Shown one piece after another: positions 17,069-25,944 of a DNA stretch of 64,000 bases. The notes beneath the pieces were generated by a model. It was not told the origin of the DNA, made no database searches, and worked only from the letters and a program-made list of their open reading frames with translations. Numbering within the stretch: the stretch's first letter is position 1; every line of letters starts with the position of its first letter. Source of the DNA: Cohnella sp. AR92 (GTDB taxonomy: Bacteria > Bacillota > Bacilli > Paenibacillales > Paenibacillaceae); the NCBI RefSeq assembly GCF_003990975.1, contig NZ_RZJR01000018.1, forward strand, positions 42,875-106,874, given 5' to 3'. The translations under genes were made by a program, and so were the position numbers.

Positions 17069-18480
17069 AATTACGCACGAAGCTGTGGCTGTCTCTTGTG
17101 CTTGGCGCTGCCATGAGCATGGTACTGTTCGGCTTTATGACCGTCTGGATGGGTAAAGTCGCGAACAAGGGATACGCGCTATTCGAATTAAATCCTCTTG
17201 CGCAATCCGTTGTCGAAACGATAGAAGATCAGCCCAATTTCGGAATAGACACGATCAAACGAACCCTCGATCTCGCGCATGAGGAGAATCCTTCCATTCG
17301 TTGGGAATGGTTGAACGATCAAGGGCAGTCCCTCTATGATACGGCTGGCCTGAGTCCTAACTATACCTTCCATGATCTGGCCCAACTTATGCAGAACATG
17401 CCCACGAATTACTTAACGGAAGCCGATGTGCACATCCTCACGCCTGCCGCCTTGAACGGACGATCGTATTACCTGCTCATGAGCATTCCATCCTCCGCGA
17501 TGAAGCAGGGCGAGGTTTATTTTCTCATTCGTACGCTTAAATCATTGCTCACGCTGGTGTTGCCGCTACTCTTATCCTTCTCGGTTCCCTTTTTGCTGGC
17601 CTTATGGTTGTTCTCATCCTTCAATCAGAGAATCCGCAAACTCAATACGGCGCTGAATCAGCTGGATGTGCAGAGCGATTCGCCCAATGTCGATCTGACC
17701 GACACCTCCAAGGATGAGCTGGGACAACTCGCGCAGCATTACAATTCGATGGCCCATCGGATTCGGTCCCAGTTCACGGATATTCAGCAGTTCGAGACCA
17801 GGCGCAAGCTTCTGCTCTCCAATCTGTCGCACGATCTGCGAACGCCGCTCACAACGATGCTGGGATACGCGGAAATGATACGCACCGGGAACTATAAGGA
17901 TCAAACCGAGCTTCAAGCCAGAGCCAAAATCATCCTTCAACGCTCTCGATATATGGACAAATTATTAGACCAATTGCTCGACATCTCCCGCTCGGATGCC
18001 GATGATCTGACCCTTCGTCCGGCGAATCATAATTTGTCCGAGCTCGTTCGGAAATTGGCGGTTGAATATATCATGGCGCTCGACGGCGATGAAGTCGAGC
18101 TGGACGTCGATATGCCGGAAGAAGACATTCATCTCCTTATCGACGCTTCCCTTATGGAAAGAGCCCTGCGCAATCTTCTCGACAATGCGATCCGATACGG
18201 CAAGGATGGACGATATCTTGGGATCCAGTTGACGGCGGATGATCCATTCGTGAATTTGATCGTGAAGGATAGGGGGAGAGGGATTCCCGTTGAGCATCAG
18301 GCACGCGTCTTCGAACGCTTCTACCGCGCGGATAGCGGAAGAAAGGGCGAAGGGCTGGGAATCGGCCTAGCGATCGTCAAAGACATCGTCCAAGCCCACC
18401 AAGGGGATGTGGAGATGAGCAGCACGCCGAACGTGGAAACGGCGTTTAGGATCAAGCTGCCGCGGGAAACAGCCGTTTAA
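17065..18480 (+). CDS. Sensor histidine kinase, HAMP type
   Basis: A 471-residue kinase. Helix 1 (about 7-30), an extracellular sensor of about 130 residues, helix 2 (about 165-190), HAMP (190-240), and the H-box NLSHDLRTPLTT with H256. The N-box (RALRNLLDNAIRYG), G1 (KDRGRGIP), F (FERFYRAD) and G2 (GLGIGLAIVKD) boxes are all present, so it should be active. The ATG at 17065 overlaps the regulator stop and has a GGGGGCGAG ribosome site; an in-frame GTG upstream inside the regulator gene is less likely because it would put a soluble stretch before the membrane helix. The signal is unknown. Confidence 0.9.
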   Translation: MKLRTKLWLSLVLGAAMSMVLFGFMTVWMGKVANKGYALFELNPLAQSVVETIEDQPNFGIDTIKRTLDLAHEENPSIRWEWLNDQGQSLYDTAGLSPNYTFHDLAQLMQNMPTNYLTEADVHILTPAALNGRSYYLLMSIPSSAMKQGEVYFLIRTLKSLLTLVLPLLLSFSVPFLLALWLFSSFNQRIRKLNTALNQLDVQSDSPNVDLTDTSKDELGQLAQHYNSMAHRIRSQFTDIQQFETRRKLLLSNLSHDLRTPLTTMLGYAEMIRTGNYKDQTELQARAKIILQRSRYMDKLLDQLLDISRSDADDLTLRPANHNLSELVRKLAVEYIMALDGDEVELDVDMPEEDIHLLIDASLMERALRNLLDNAIRYGKDGRYLGIQLTADDPFVNLIVKDRGRGIPVEHQARVFERFYRADSGRKGEGLGIGLAIVKDIVQAHQGDVEMSSTPNVETAFRIKLPRETAV

Positions 18481-18589
18481 CCTTTTAACCGAAGCTGGTA
18501 ACGAGCGATTCAATATAAGTGGGGGCAGCATCGCCCCCTTGATCGATCCAGCCGACATCCGTTGCTCATCGGGAACGGGAATAGACAAA

Positions 18590-18616
18590 ACAAAAAAACG
18601 GCATTTCTGCCGTTTC
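18590..18616 (-). terminator. Terminator of tRNA operon
   Basis: AAACGGCAGAAATGCCGTTT on the minus strand is a tight hairpin followed by a long T-rich run (TTTTGTTTTG). It lies just past the last tRNA. Confidence 0.85.
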
Positions 18617-18628
18617 TGTTTCATAAGA

Positions 18629-18704
<76 letters not shown>

Positions 18705-18736
18705 ATATTATGAAGTTGTCCGATCGAGAGTAATAA

Positions 18737-18812
<76 letters not shown>

Positions 18813-18849
18813 ACATTATTTACGTTGACCATTCAAGAGAGAAAAAGAA

Positions 18850-18925
<76 letters not shown>

Positions 18926-18933
18926 ATGTTCTA

Positions 18934-19009
18934 TGGTGGACCCAAGGGGGATCGAACCCCTGACCTCATCGCTGCCAGCGATGCGCTCTCCCAGCTGAGC
19001 TATGGGCCC
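18934..19009 (-). tRNA. tRNA-Ala (anticodon GGC)
   Basis: Acceptor GGGCCCA/TGGGTCC with one G-U pair, anticodon loop CTGGCAG (GGC, reads GCC/GCU), T-loop TTCGATC, encoded CCA. First tRNA of the operon, eight bases before the next. Confidence 0.97.
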
Positions 19010-19041
19010 GAGAAGCGTTGCCTCTCTTGACGACAAGAATG

Positions 19042-19071
19042 AGTGTATCATATCGTGCTGTGGAGTGTCAA
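19042..19071 (-). promoter_or_regulatory. SigA promoter of tRNA operon
   Basis: On the minus strand TTGACA (19066-19071), an 18-bp spacer and TACACT (19042-19047) lie about 33 bp before tRNA-Ala. Confidence 0.7.
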
Positions 19072-19208
19072 CGCCATTTTACTCGTTTGAACGAACTTTT
19101 TTAACCGCTGGATGATTTGGCTCGAATTGCACAAAACGCCTGTCGCAGCCCGTACCGGACGTCGAAGGCGCTCTGCCTGGACTGGCCTATATAAGAACGA
19201 TGCCCATC

Positions 19209-19670
19209 TTAGATGCCATGCTTGTTGATGAGCACATTCAATTCCTTCAGGAACATATTGATGTCCTTAAACTGGCGGTATACCGACGCGAACCGCACGT
19301 AAGCGACCTCGTCCACGTCGTAAAGCTGCTCCATTAGAAGCTCCCCGATGATACGGCTCTCGATCTCCGGGTTCGCCGTATTGCGAAGCTCGCGTTCGAC
19401 GTTGGAGACGATGACCTCGAGCTGCTCGATCGAGACCGGACGCTTCTCGCACGAGCGCAGCAGGCCTCTCAACACTTTGTCCCGGCTGAACTCCTCTCGG
19501 CCTCCGTCCTTCTTGATGACGATCAGAGGCGTCTCCTCCACCATCTCGAACGTGGTGAAGCGTCTGCTGCATTGCTCGCACTCCCTGCGGCGGCGGATCG
19601 ACTTGTTGTCGTTCGCGGGACGGGAATCCAATACCTTGGTTCCGTTGTAATCGCAGAATGGACATCTCAT
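19209..19670 (-). CDS. nrdR: Transcriptional repressor NrdR
   Basis: A 153-residue protein matching NrdR throughout, the ATP/dATP-sensing repressor of ribonucleotide reductase operons. An N-terminal zinc ribbon (C3, C6, C31, C34; MRCPFC and ECEQC) binds the NrdR box, followed by an ATP-cone (about 46-136; LIVIKKDGGREEF). Length is normal. In Bacillus nrdR lies downstream of polA-mutM-ytaF-coaE; here it keeps that neighbourhood. No NrdR box is visible nearby, so its targets lie outside the window. Confidence 0.97.
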   Translation of the reverse strand: MRCPFCDYNGTKVLDSRPANDNKSIRRRRECEQCSRRFTTFEMVEETPLIVIKKDGGREEFSRDKVLRGLLRSCEKRPVSIEQLEVIVSNVERELRNTANPEIESRIIGELLMEQLYDVDEVAYVRFASVYRQFKDINMFLKELNVLINKHGI

Positions 19671-19758
19671 GCGAATCGATTCATCTCCTCTCCAACTTAA
19701 CTTTGGAATAAACCTTCCATTTTGTCGACCTTATCCGATAATTGCCAACGTTTATCTT

Positions 19759-19787
19759 ACATGATGCGATTGTTAATGCACATAATA
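19759..19787 (+). promoter_or_regulatory. SigG-type forespore promoter
   Basis: ACATG (19759-19763), a 17-bp spacer and CATAATA (19781-19787) fit the SigG pattern (GHATR-17-CATNHTA) with one mismatch, upstream of a SASP gene as expected. Confidence 0.55.
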
Positions 19788-19817
19788 CTTGTACCAACCG
19801 CAAGGAGGTGAACAACA

Positions 19818-20036
19818 ATGGGTACAGGATCCCGCAGCAACACGCTAGTCGTCCCTCAAGCGATCGGCGCGCTGGACCAACTGAAGTATGAAGTGGCGCA
19901 AGAACTCGGTATCGCCATCCCTCAGGACGGTTACTATGGCAACATGGTAACTCGCGACACCGGCTCTATCGGTGGTCAAATCACCAAACGTCTGGTTCAG
20001 ATCGCCGAGCAGCAACTTGCCGGTCAATACAAGTAA
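19818..20036 (+). CDS. Alpha/beta-type small acid-soluble spore protein
   Basis: A 72-residue SASP. Such proteins coat spore DNA, force an A-like form and protect it from UV, then are degraded at germination. Family hallmarks are ALDQLKYEVAQELG, containing the germination-protease region, and GSIGGQITKRLVQ. A strong ribosome site (AAGGAGGTGA) lies six bases before the ATG, fitting high expression in the forespore, and a SigG-like promoter precedes it. It is a lone plus-strand gene between minus-strand genes. Confidence 0.96.
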   Translation: MGTGSRSNTLVVPQAIGALDQLKYEVAQELGIAIPQDGYYGNMVTRDTGSIGGQITKRLVQIAEQQLAGQYK

Positions 20037-20062
20037 GGCTGAAGCAATCTTTATCGGAAAGT

Positions 20063-20095
20063 CTTGAAGCCATGCCGGCTTCAAGGCTTTCTTCA
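20063..20095 (+). terminator. Terminator of SASP gene
   Basis: CTTGAAGCC pairs with GGCTTCAAG (20063-20085), followed by the T-rich GCTTTCTTC. Confidence 0.65.
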
Positions 20096-20102
20096 TGCAC
20101 AA

Positions 20103-20684
20103 TTAGAATAAGTCCTTATGCACTTCTTGATACTTATTATAATAGTACAACACTTTTTTTACATATTGCCTGGTCTCGCCGTAAGGAATATCGCTCAATC
20201 TCTTCTCCGAGCCGTCCCAAACTTTCTGGTCGACCCACTGCCTCACTTTGCCCGGCCCCGCGTTGTAGGCGGCAAGCGAGAGGTTCAGATTGCCGTTGAA
20301 CTGGCGAAGCAGCTCCTGTATGTACCACGTGCCGATCCGAATGCCCGCCTCGGGATTCCTGCCGACATCCTCCACCGTAATCGCGCCGAAATCATTCTTC
20401 TTCAGAATCCACTCCGCCGTATCCGGCATCACCTGCATGATGCCGAGCGCTCCCTTCGGGGATACCGCTCCGGCCTTATAATTGGATTCGACTCGAATGA
20501 TGGCCGCGATCAGATGCGGATCCATATCGTAAAGCTCCGCGTTGCGCGCTATTTCATCCTTATAGTATATCGGATAGATCGTTCTGCCAAGCCATTCCGA
20601 CTGGAAGAACAGCAATCCGACGACGATGATAAAAAGCAGCAGGACGAGCCTTCTTCTCCGTTTGCCCGCTTTGCCCTTCTTCAT
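20103..20684 (-). CDS. Membrane-anchored lytic transglycosylase (SLT domain)
   Basis: A 193-residue protein: a short basic N-terminus, one membrane helix (about 13-28), then a family-1 SLT domain. Catalytic E66 lies in RVESNYKAG; the GALGIMQVMP and AAYNAGPGKV motifs are present. It should cleave the MurNAc-GlcNAc bond of peptidoglycan outside the membrane, forming 1,6-anhydro ends. The start overlaps the coaE stop by four bases, so it is translationally coupled to coaE. The role could be wall turnover or a sporulation step; sequence does not say. Confidence 0.92.
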   Translation of the reverse strand: MKKGKAGKRRRRLVLLLFIIVVGLLFFQSEWLGRTIYPIYYKDEIARNAELYDMDPHLIAAIIRVESNYKAGAVSPKGALGIMQVMPDTAEWILKKNDFGAITVEDVGRNPEAGIRIGTWYIQELLRQFNGNLNLSLAAYNAGPGKVRQWVDQKVWDGSEKRLSDIPYGETRQYVKKVLYYYNKYQEVHKDLF

Positions 20685-21277
20685 AAGCGACCGTTCTCTC
20701 GCCAGAAGGATTCAACGAGACGCGTCGTCTCCTCGAGGCTGCCTCGATTATCGATGACGAAGTCGGCCCGTTTTCTTTTCTCCTCGATGTCCATCTGGGC
20801 GTGAAGCCGACGCTCCGCCGCTTCCCGGCTAAGGCCGTCTCGCTCCATTAATCGCTCCAGTTGGACCTCGCGAGGAACGTAGACGACCATGACTTTCTGG
20901 AAAAGAGAGCTGAGCTCCGACTCGTACAGAAGAGGAACATCCACCACGACGAGCCGACTCGGATCCTCCCGCTCCAGTCGGGCCATCCGTTCCTTCATTA
21001 CCGCCCGGATCGCGGGATGCGTGATCCGTTCCAGAGCCTCGCGTTCCGCGGGGTCGGCGAACACGATCTCGCCCAGCTTCTTGCGATTCAGCGCTCCGTT
21101 CTCCAGCAGCACGGCTTGTCCGAACCTCTCGGCAATGAGCCGCAGAGAAGCCTGCCCGGGCTCAACGACCTCCCGGGCAATCCGGTCTGCATCCACGAGA
21201 GCGGCGCCGCATTCCGTGAGCAGCCGGCTGACGGTGCTCTTGCCGGTAGCGATCCCTCCGGTCAATCCCATATTCAT
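20681..21277 (-). CDS. coaE: Dephospho-CoA kinase
   Basis: A 198-residue kinase that phosphorylates the 3'-hydroxyl of dephospho-CoA, the last step of CoA synthesis. The P-loop GGIATGKST lies at the N-terminus; DADRIAREVVEPG and DVPLLYES are typical. I start at ATG 21277 (MNMGLTGG) because GAGGTG lies six bases upstream; an in-frame GTG at 21406 would overlap ytaF and add a non-conserved extension. The order mutM-ytaF-coaE matches Bacillus. Confidence 0.95.
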   Translation of the reverse strand: MNMGLTGGIATGKSTVSRLLTECGAALVDADRIAREVVEPGQASLRLIAERFGQAVLLENGALNRKKLGEIVFADPAEREALERITHPAIRAVMKERMARLEREDPSRLVVVDVPLLYESELSSLFQKVMVVYVPREVQLERLMERDGLSREAAERRLHAQMDIEEKRKRADFVIDNRGSLEETTRLVESFWRENGRL

Positions 21278-21297
21278 GCTAGGCACCTCAACTTTGT

Positions 21298-21987
21298 CTA
21301 TAACAGCTTCATGATTCCCATTACGATGAGGATAATGCCAGGGAGAATGCTTAATCTCCGTACCCAGCTTAGCCCTGCGACCAGGAATCCCAACCTCATT
21401 CCGCACCAGAGGAACACCCCGCTGGAAGCCGCGATCAGGATCGCGGTCAGAAACGGCGGATAACCGACAAGGGCGGCTCCGATCCCGGCTCCGAATGCGT
21501 CAAGGGAGAGAGCGATTCCGAGCAGGAACGCTTCGCCGGTCGTAATGATTCCCGAACGGTCGACGTCGGCGGCGGACGGCGTGCGAAGGATCTGAATGAT
21601 GATGCCCATCCTTCTGAGCTCTAACGTGATAACCGCCTTTTTCTGCGGGGGGGCGTCAGACACTCCCGTAACCGACTGTTTCTCATTCGCTTGCTCTTCG
21701 TTATCCTTCCGGCGGTTCTGGACGAATCGGATGATGGCCCAGATCCCGATTCCGATCAGGATGACGGCGCCCAGGGCGGATGCCCCGTCCGGCGACAGCC
21801 ATGAGGATAAAGCGACTCCGACCAGCATCGACAGCAGAATGATCAATCCCGAACAGATCGAGATAATGAGAACCGAGACGACGGGAATCCTAATCTTGCG
21901 CAAGCCGTACGTAATTCCGACTCCGAAGCCGTCCAGGCTGACCGCCATGGAGAGCAAAAGAAGTGAAAGCAAGCCGTAAGGGTGCAT
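21298..21987 (-). CDS. ytaF: Sporulation membrane protein YtaF
   Basis: A 229-residue protein with six predicted helices arranged as two repeats, each with a D-G/A-F-G motif (SLDGFGVGITYG; SLDAFGAGIGAAL) as in the MntP/LysE-related family to which YtaF belongs. A charged cytoplasmic loop (about 90-130) separates the halves. In Bacillus ytaF is a sporulation-associated gene of unknown biochemistry; an ion-transport role is inferred from the MntP-like fold. It lies between mutM and coaE as in Bacillus. Confidence 0.9.
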   Translation of the reverse strand: MHPYGLLSLLLLSMAVSLDGFGVGITYGLRKIRIPVVSVLIISICSGLIILLSMLVGVALSSWLSPDGASALGAVILIGIGIWAIIRFVQNRRKDNEEQANEKQSVTGVSDAPPQKKAVITLELRRMGIIIQILRTPSAADVDRSGIITTGEAFLLGIALSLDAFGAGIGAALVGYPPFLTAILIAASSGVFLWCGMRLGFLVAGLSWVRRLSILPGIILIVMGIMKLL

Positions 21988-22090
21988 CGCTGTTCCTCCT
22001 GCATATGCGAAACCTGAGCGATCGCGGCCGAACAGCCGTATCGACTCTTTTTCATCCTATGCAGCTTCGACGGGAATGCCCCCGAATTCG

Positions 22091-23035
22091 TTACTTGGCT
22101 TGCCCTTCGGCCGACTTCCGCCCTTTCGTGTCTTTGCCGTCCAGCCTGCGTTTGACCGCATGGCTTCCGGAGCCGCTCTTCTTGGCGGCTGCGTTCGAGC
22201 TTGCCTTAGGCGGCTTCTGGCAGCGCAAGCAGACATGGGTGCCGCGTCCGCCGACGACGAACTTCACGATCTCGCCGCCGCACCCGGGGCAAGCTTCGCC
22301 GGTACGCCCGTATGCTCTTAGCTTATGCTGGAACATGCCCATCTCGCCCTGTCCGTTCACATAAGACTTGACGGAGGACCCTCCGGCTTCGACGGCGGAC
22401 CGCAGCGTGGAGACGATCGCCTCATGAAGCCGCTGCTTCTCGAGCCGGGTGAGGCTGTCCGCCGTCCGTTCGGGATGAACTCCCGCCGCATGCAACGCTT
22501 CGTCGACATAAATATTGCCCAAGCCGACGATGACCTCCTGGTTCAGAAGAAGCGGCTTGATCTTCGTCGTTCGGCTTCCTAACGCCCGGTTGAAGGCGTC
22601 CAAAGTAAAATCCTCTTCGAGCGGTTCGATGCCCAGCTTCTTAAGCGGGGGCGCTTGGAACTCCGTGCCCGGCTCGAACAGATGCATCGTTCCGAATTGT
22701 CGAACATCCTTGTATCGCAATGCCGTGCCGTCCGAGAAGTGGAAGATCACGTGCGTATGGGTCTCGACGGGCTCTTCCTCCCGGTACAGGCCGTAACGGC
22801 CTTCCATCCGAAGATGGGACACGAGCACGATTCCGTCCAGAAGCATTCGAATGAACTTGCCCCGCCGTTCTACCCGTTGGAACGTATGCCCTTCCAACAA
22901 GGCGGAGAACAACTGAGGATCATCGGGCTTCTGAATGATGCGGGGCAAGCTGACCGTGACTTGCTTGATCGTCTTCCCGGCGATAAGGCTGTTCAAGGTG
23001 CGGCATACCGTCTCGACTTCCGGCAATTCAGGCAT
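22091..23035 (-). CDS. mutM: Formamidopyrimidine-DNA glycosylase MutM
   Basis: A 314-residue base-excision enzyme that removes 8-oxoguanine and nicks the abasic site. The start MPELPEVE gives the catalytic Pro2 and Glu3; the upstream in-frame ATG would bury Pro2 and is rejected. Conserved features are the helix-two-turn-helix region (GLGNIYVDEAL) and the zinc finger CPGC-x16-CLRC. Beyond the finger the protein carries a tail of about 40 residues rich in Lys, Ala and Ser, longer than typical and probably disordered. It follows polA. Confidence 0.96.
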   Translation of the reverse strand: MPELPEVETVCRTLNSLIAGKTIKQVTVSLPRIIQKPDDPQLFSALLEGHTFQRVERRGKFIRMLLDGIVLVSHLRMEGRYGLYREEEPVETHTHVIFHFSDGTALRYKDVRQFGTMHLFEPGTEFQAPPLKKLGIEPLEEDFTLDAFNRALGSRTTKIKPLLLNQEVIVGLGNIYVDEALHAAGVHPERTADSLTRLEKQRLHEAIVSTLRSAVEAGGSSVKSYVNGQGEMGMFQHKLRAYGRTGEACPGCGGEIVKFVVGGRGTHVCLRCQKPPKASSNAAAKKSGSGSHAVKRRLDGKDTKGRKSAEGQAK

Positions 23036-23090
23036 TAGGCTTCCCCCTCTCGCTTGACTTGACTTTTTGTTTCTTTTCAATTATATCGCA

Positions 23091-23129
23091 TAGAAGCGGC
23101 CTGAACCACCCGGTTCAGGCCGCTTCTGC
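23091..23129 (-). terminator. Hairpin between polA and mutM
   Basis: GAAGCGGCCTGAACC pairs with GGTTCAGGCCGCTTC, a perfect 15-bp stem. Only a weak T-tract follows, so it may be a partial terminator; ATATAATT lies just beyond and could serve as a mutM -10. Confidence 0.6.
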
Positions 23130-25796
23130 TCATTTGGCTTCGTACCAGTTTATGCCTACGTTCACGTCCGCCTTGAGCGGAACATCGAGCGGGAACGCCT
23201 TCGCCATGATGGCGGGGACGAGCTCCTTCATCGTCTCCAGCTCCTCCGGCGGCACCTCGAACACAAGTTCGTCATGCACCTGCAGCAGCATTCGGCTGCG
23301 CAAGCCGCGTTCCTTGAGAGCTTCGTCCATGCGCACCATCGCGAACTTGATGATGTCGGCCGCCGTCCCTTGGATCGGCGTGTTCATCGCCGTTCGCTCC
23401 GCGAAGGAACGAATATTGAAGTTCGAGGCTTTGATATCCGGCAGGTAACGCCGTCTACCCAGCAGCGTGGAGACGTAACCGTCCTTCCTCGCCTGCTCCT
23501 TGACGTCGTCCATGTATCTTCGAACCCCGGGGAACGCGCTGAGGTATTGTTCGATGAAGTCTCCCGCTTCTTTCCGCGTAATGTTCAAGTTCTGCGATAA
23601 CCCGTAATCGCTGATTCCGTAGACGATGCCGAAGTTGACCGCTTTCGCCTGGCGGCGCATGTTCGAATCCACTTGATCGGCCGATACCCCGAACACGTCC
23701 ATCGCCGTCTTCGTATGGATGTCCATCTCTTGATGGAACGCTTCCTTCAGCCCTTCGTCTCCCGAGATGTGAGCCAGCACGCGCAGCTCGATCTGGGAAT
23801 AGTCCGCCGCCAGGATCGACCAGCCCTCTTCCGAAGGCACGAACGCCTTGCGGATCTGCCGGCCTTCCTCCAGACGGATCGGGATGTTCTGCAGGTTCGG
23901 GTACTGGCTGCTGAGCCGTCCCGTTGCGGCGATCGTCTGGCGGAAGTACGTATGAATCTTCCCGTCTTCCGGACGGATTTCCTTAAGCAAGCCTTCGATA
24001 TAGGTCGACTGAAGCTTAGTCAAGGTCCGGTAGTTCAGGATGAGCTGCACGATCTCGTGATACGGGGCCAGACGCTCCAGCACTTCGGCGTCGGTCGAGT
24101 ACCCCGTCTTGGTCTTCCGGCCGGACGGGAGGCCGAGCTTGTCGAACAGCACTTCGCCCAACTGCTTGGTGGAGCCGATGTTGAACTCCATTCCCGCCAG
24201 ACGGTGAATGCTCGTCATCATGCTGTCGATGCCGGTCTGGAACTCCTTACCCAGCTCCTCCAGCGATTCCGCCTTCGCCGTGATTCCCAGCTTCTCCATT
24301 CCCGCGAGAATAAGGGACAGCGGCTGCTCCAGCTCGTAATAGAGCGTCCGCATGCCGCTCTCGTCCAATTCCTTGGCCAGCGGAGCCGAGAGGCGCCGAA
24401 CGGCGTCGGCCTTCGCGGCCAGATGCGCGAACAGCGCTTCCCGCTCCGGCAGCTTGAACCTCGCTCCCTTGCCATAGACCGCTTCGTCGGAAGCGATCGT
24501 GCTCAGACCGTGCCGCTGCAGCAGCCCGGCAAGCGAAGGATCCGCTTCCGTCGGATCGAGCAGATAGGCGGCAAGCTGCACATCGAAGACTTGCCCGCGC
24601 AGCGCAACCCCCGCACGGTCTAGCACCAGCTCCGCCCGATGCAGATCGTAGCCGGTCTTGACCGCCTTCTCGTCGGCAAGCCATTCGACGAGCTTGGCCG
24701 CTTCCTTCGTCAAGAGCTGTTCATATGAAAGAGTATAGATCCGATCCGGCGTTGCGACCGCCAGTCCGATCCCTTCGCTCTGATGGGGATTGTCGCCGTG
24801 CGACTCGATCATTACGAGATCGGCATGCTTCAGATCCTCGTTCAGAGCGGACCAGTCGTCCGCGCCGTTCACGCCCCGGTACGAGACCGCCTTCGCCTCC
24901 GGCGCAGCGCCTCCCGCTCCGGCGGCATACAGATCCAGCCGCTCGATAAGCGATTTGAATTCCAGCTTGCGCAGTCCGGCCTCCAGCTTGCTTGCCTCGT
25001 AGCCGTTCCATTCCAATTGGTCCCAATTCCAATCCATCGGGACCTCGCGGAAGATCGTCGCCAGCTTCTTGCTCATCCGCGCGGAGTCCGCGTTGCCCCG
25101 CACGTTCTCGCCCAGCTTGCCTTTGATCTCGTCCTGATGCTCAAGAACGTTCTCCACCGTACCGTAGTCGGCAAGCAGCTTCAAAGCCGTCTTCTCCCCG
25201 ACTCCCGGAATACCCGGAATGTTGTCGGAGGTATCGCCCATAAGCCCTTTCAGATCGATGATCTGGGCGGGAGTCAGCCCGTAGCGGCTGGCGATCTCTT
25301 CGGGCGTGTATCGCTCGACCTCGCTGACGCCTTTGCGGGTCAGAAGCACGGTCACATCGTCGGAGGCCAGTTGAAGCATATCCTTGTCCCCGGAGACGAT
25401 AACGGCTTGCTGCCCTTGCTCTTCCGCCAGCTTGGCCAGCGTGCCTATAATATCATCGGCTTCATAGCCGGGAAGCTCGAATTGCTGGATCGAGAAAGCG
25501 CCGATCAGCTCCTTGAGCAGCGGGAATTGCTCCGACAGCTCCGGAGGGGTCTTCTGGCGCCCGCCTTTGTATTCCGAATAACCTTCGTGACGGAACGTTA
25601 CCTTGCCGGCATCGAAGGCGACCAGGAGATGAGTCGGCTTCTCTTCCTCCAGCACCTTCAGCAGCATCGTCGTGAAGCCGAAGACCGCATTCGTATGCAA
25701 GCCGCTGCTGTTCGTCAGCGGAGGCATGGCATAGAACGCGCGATTCACGATGCTGTTCCCATCGATGAGCAGCACTTTCTGCTTTTCGGTTCCCAT
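23130..25796 (-). CDS. polA: DNA polymerase I
   Basis: An 888-residue repair and Okazaki-processing polymerase. Domains: 5' nuclease (about 1-290; GLMGDTSDNIPGIPGVGEKT), a 3'-5' exonuclease-like domain (about 310-470) and a family-A polymerase (about 480-888) with motif A (ADYSQIELR), motif B (RRQAKAVNFGIVYG) and motif C (VHDELVFE). In the 3'-5' domain the first metal motif (DxE) is replaced by MIESHGD and later acidic residues are degenerate, as in Bacillus Pol I, so proofreading is probably absent. The ATG at 25796 heads the polA-mutM-ytaF-coaE run. Confidence 0.97.
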   Translation of the reverse strand: MGTEKQKVLLIDGNSIVNRAFYAMPPLTNSSGLHTNAVFGFTTMLLKVLEEEKPTHLLVAFDAGKVTFRHEGYSEYKGGRQKTPPELSEQFPLLKELIGAFSIQQFELPGYEADDIIGTLAKLAEEQGQQAVIVSGDKDMLQLASDDVTVLLTRKGVSEVERYTPEEIASRYGLTPAQIIDLKGLMGDTSDNIPGIPGVGEKTALKLLADYGTVENVLEHQDEIKGKLGENVRGNADSARMSKKLATIFREVPMDWNWDQLEWNGYEASKLEAGLRKLEFKSLIERLDLYAAGAGGAAPEAKAVSYRGVNGADDWSALNEDLKHADLVMIESHGDNPHQSEGIGLAVATPDRIYTLSYEQLLTKEAAKLVEWLADEKAVKTGYDLHRAELVLDRAGVALRGQVFDVQLAAYLLDPTEADPSLAGLLQRHGLSTIASDEAVYGKGARFKLPEREALFAHLAAKADAVRRLSAPLAKELDESGMRTLYYELEQPLSLILAGMEKLGITAKAESLEELGKEFQTGIDSMMTSIHRLAGMEFNIGSTKQLGEVLFDKLGLPSGRKTKTGYSTDAEVLERLAPYHEIVQLILNYRTLTKLQSTYIEGLLKEIRPEDGKIHTYFRQTIAATGRLSSQYPNLQNIPIRLEEGRQIRKAFVPSEEGWSILAADYSQIELRVLAHISGDEGLKEAFHQEMDIHTKTAMDVFGVSADQVDSNMRRQAKAVNFGIVYGISDYGLSQNLNITRKEAGDFIEQYLSAFPGVRRYMDDVKEQARKDGYVSTLLGRRRYLPDIKASNFNIRSFAERTAMNTPIQGTAADIIKFAMVRMDEALKERGLRSRMLLQVHDELVFEVPPEELETMKELVPAIMAKAFPLDVPLKADVNVGINWYEAK

Positions 25797-25944
25797 ATCT
25801 CAACGACCACCCTTGTCCGGCAACTTTTTTCCAGTGTTATCATACCACAATGAAGGGAGAGAGGCGATTCGGCGATGGGGAGAAGACGGCCGAATGGCGA
25901 AAGGCTGTCGTACTTGGAGTCCTTCGGATTAATTCCTAGTCACG

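Noticed and set aside
18521..18538. GGGGGC/GCCCCC hairpin as terminator of the second kinase operon
   Set aside because: Very short stem without a following T-run; not strong enough to annotate.
21278..21406. N-terminal extension of CoaE from a GTG at 21406
   Set aside because: It overlaps ytaF, lacks a ribosome site and is not part of the CoaE fold; ATG 21277 has a well-placed GAGGTG.
23130..25796. Loss of proofreading residues in Pol I as a novelty
   Set aside because: Degenerate 3'-5' exonuclease motifs are normal for Bacillus-type DNA polymerase I.
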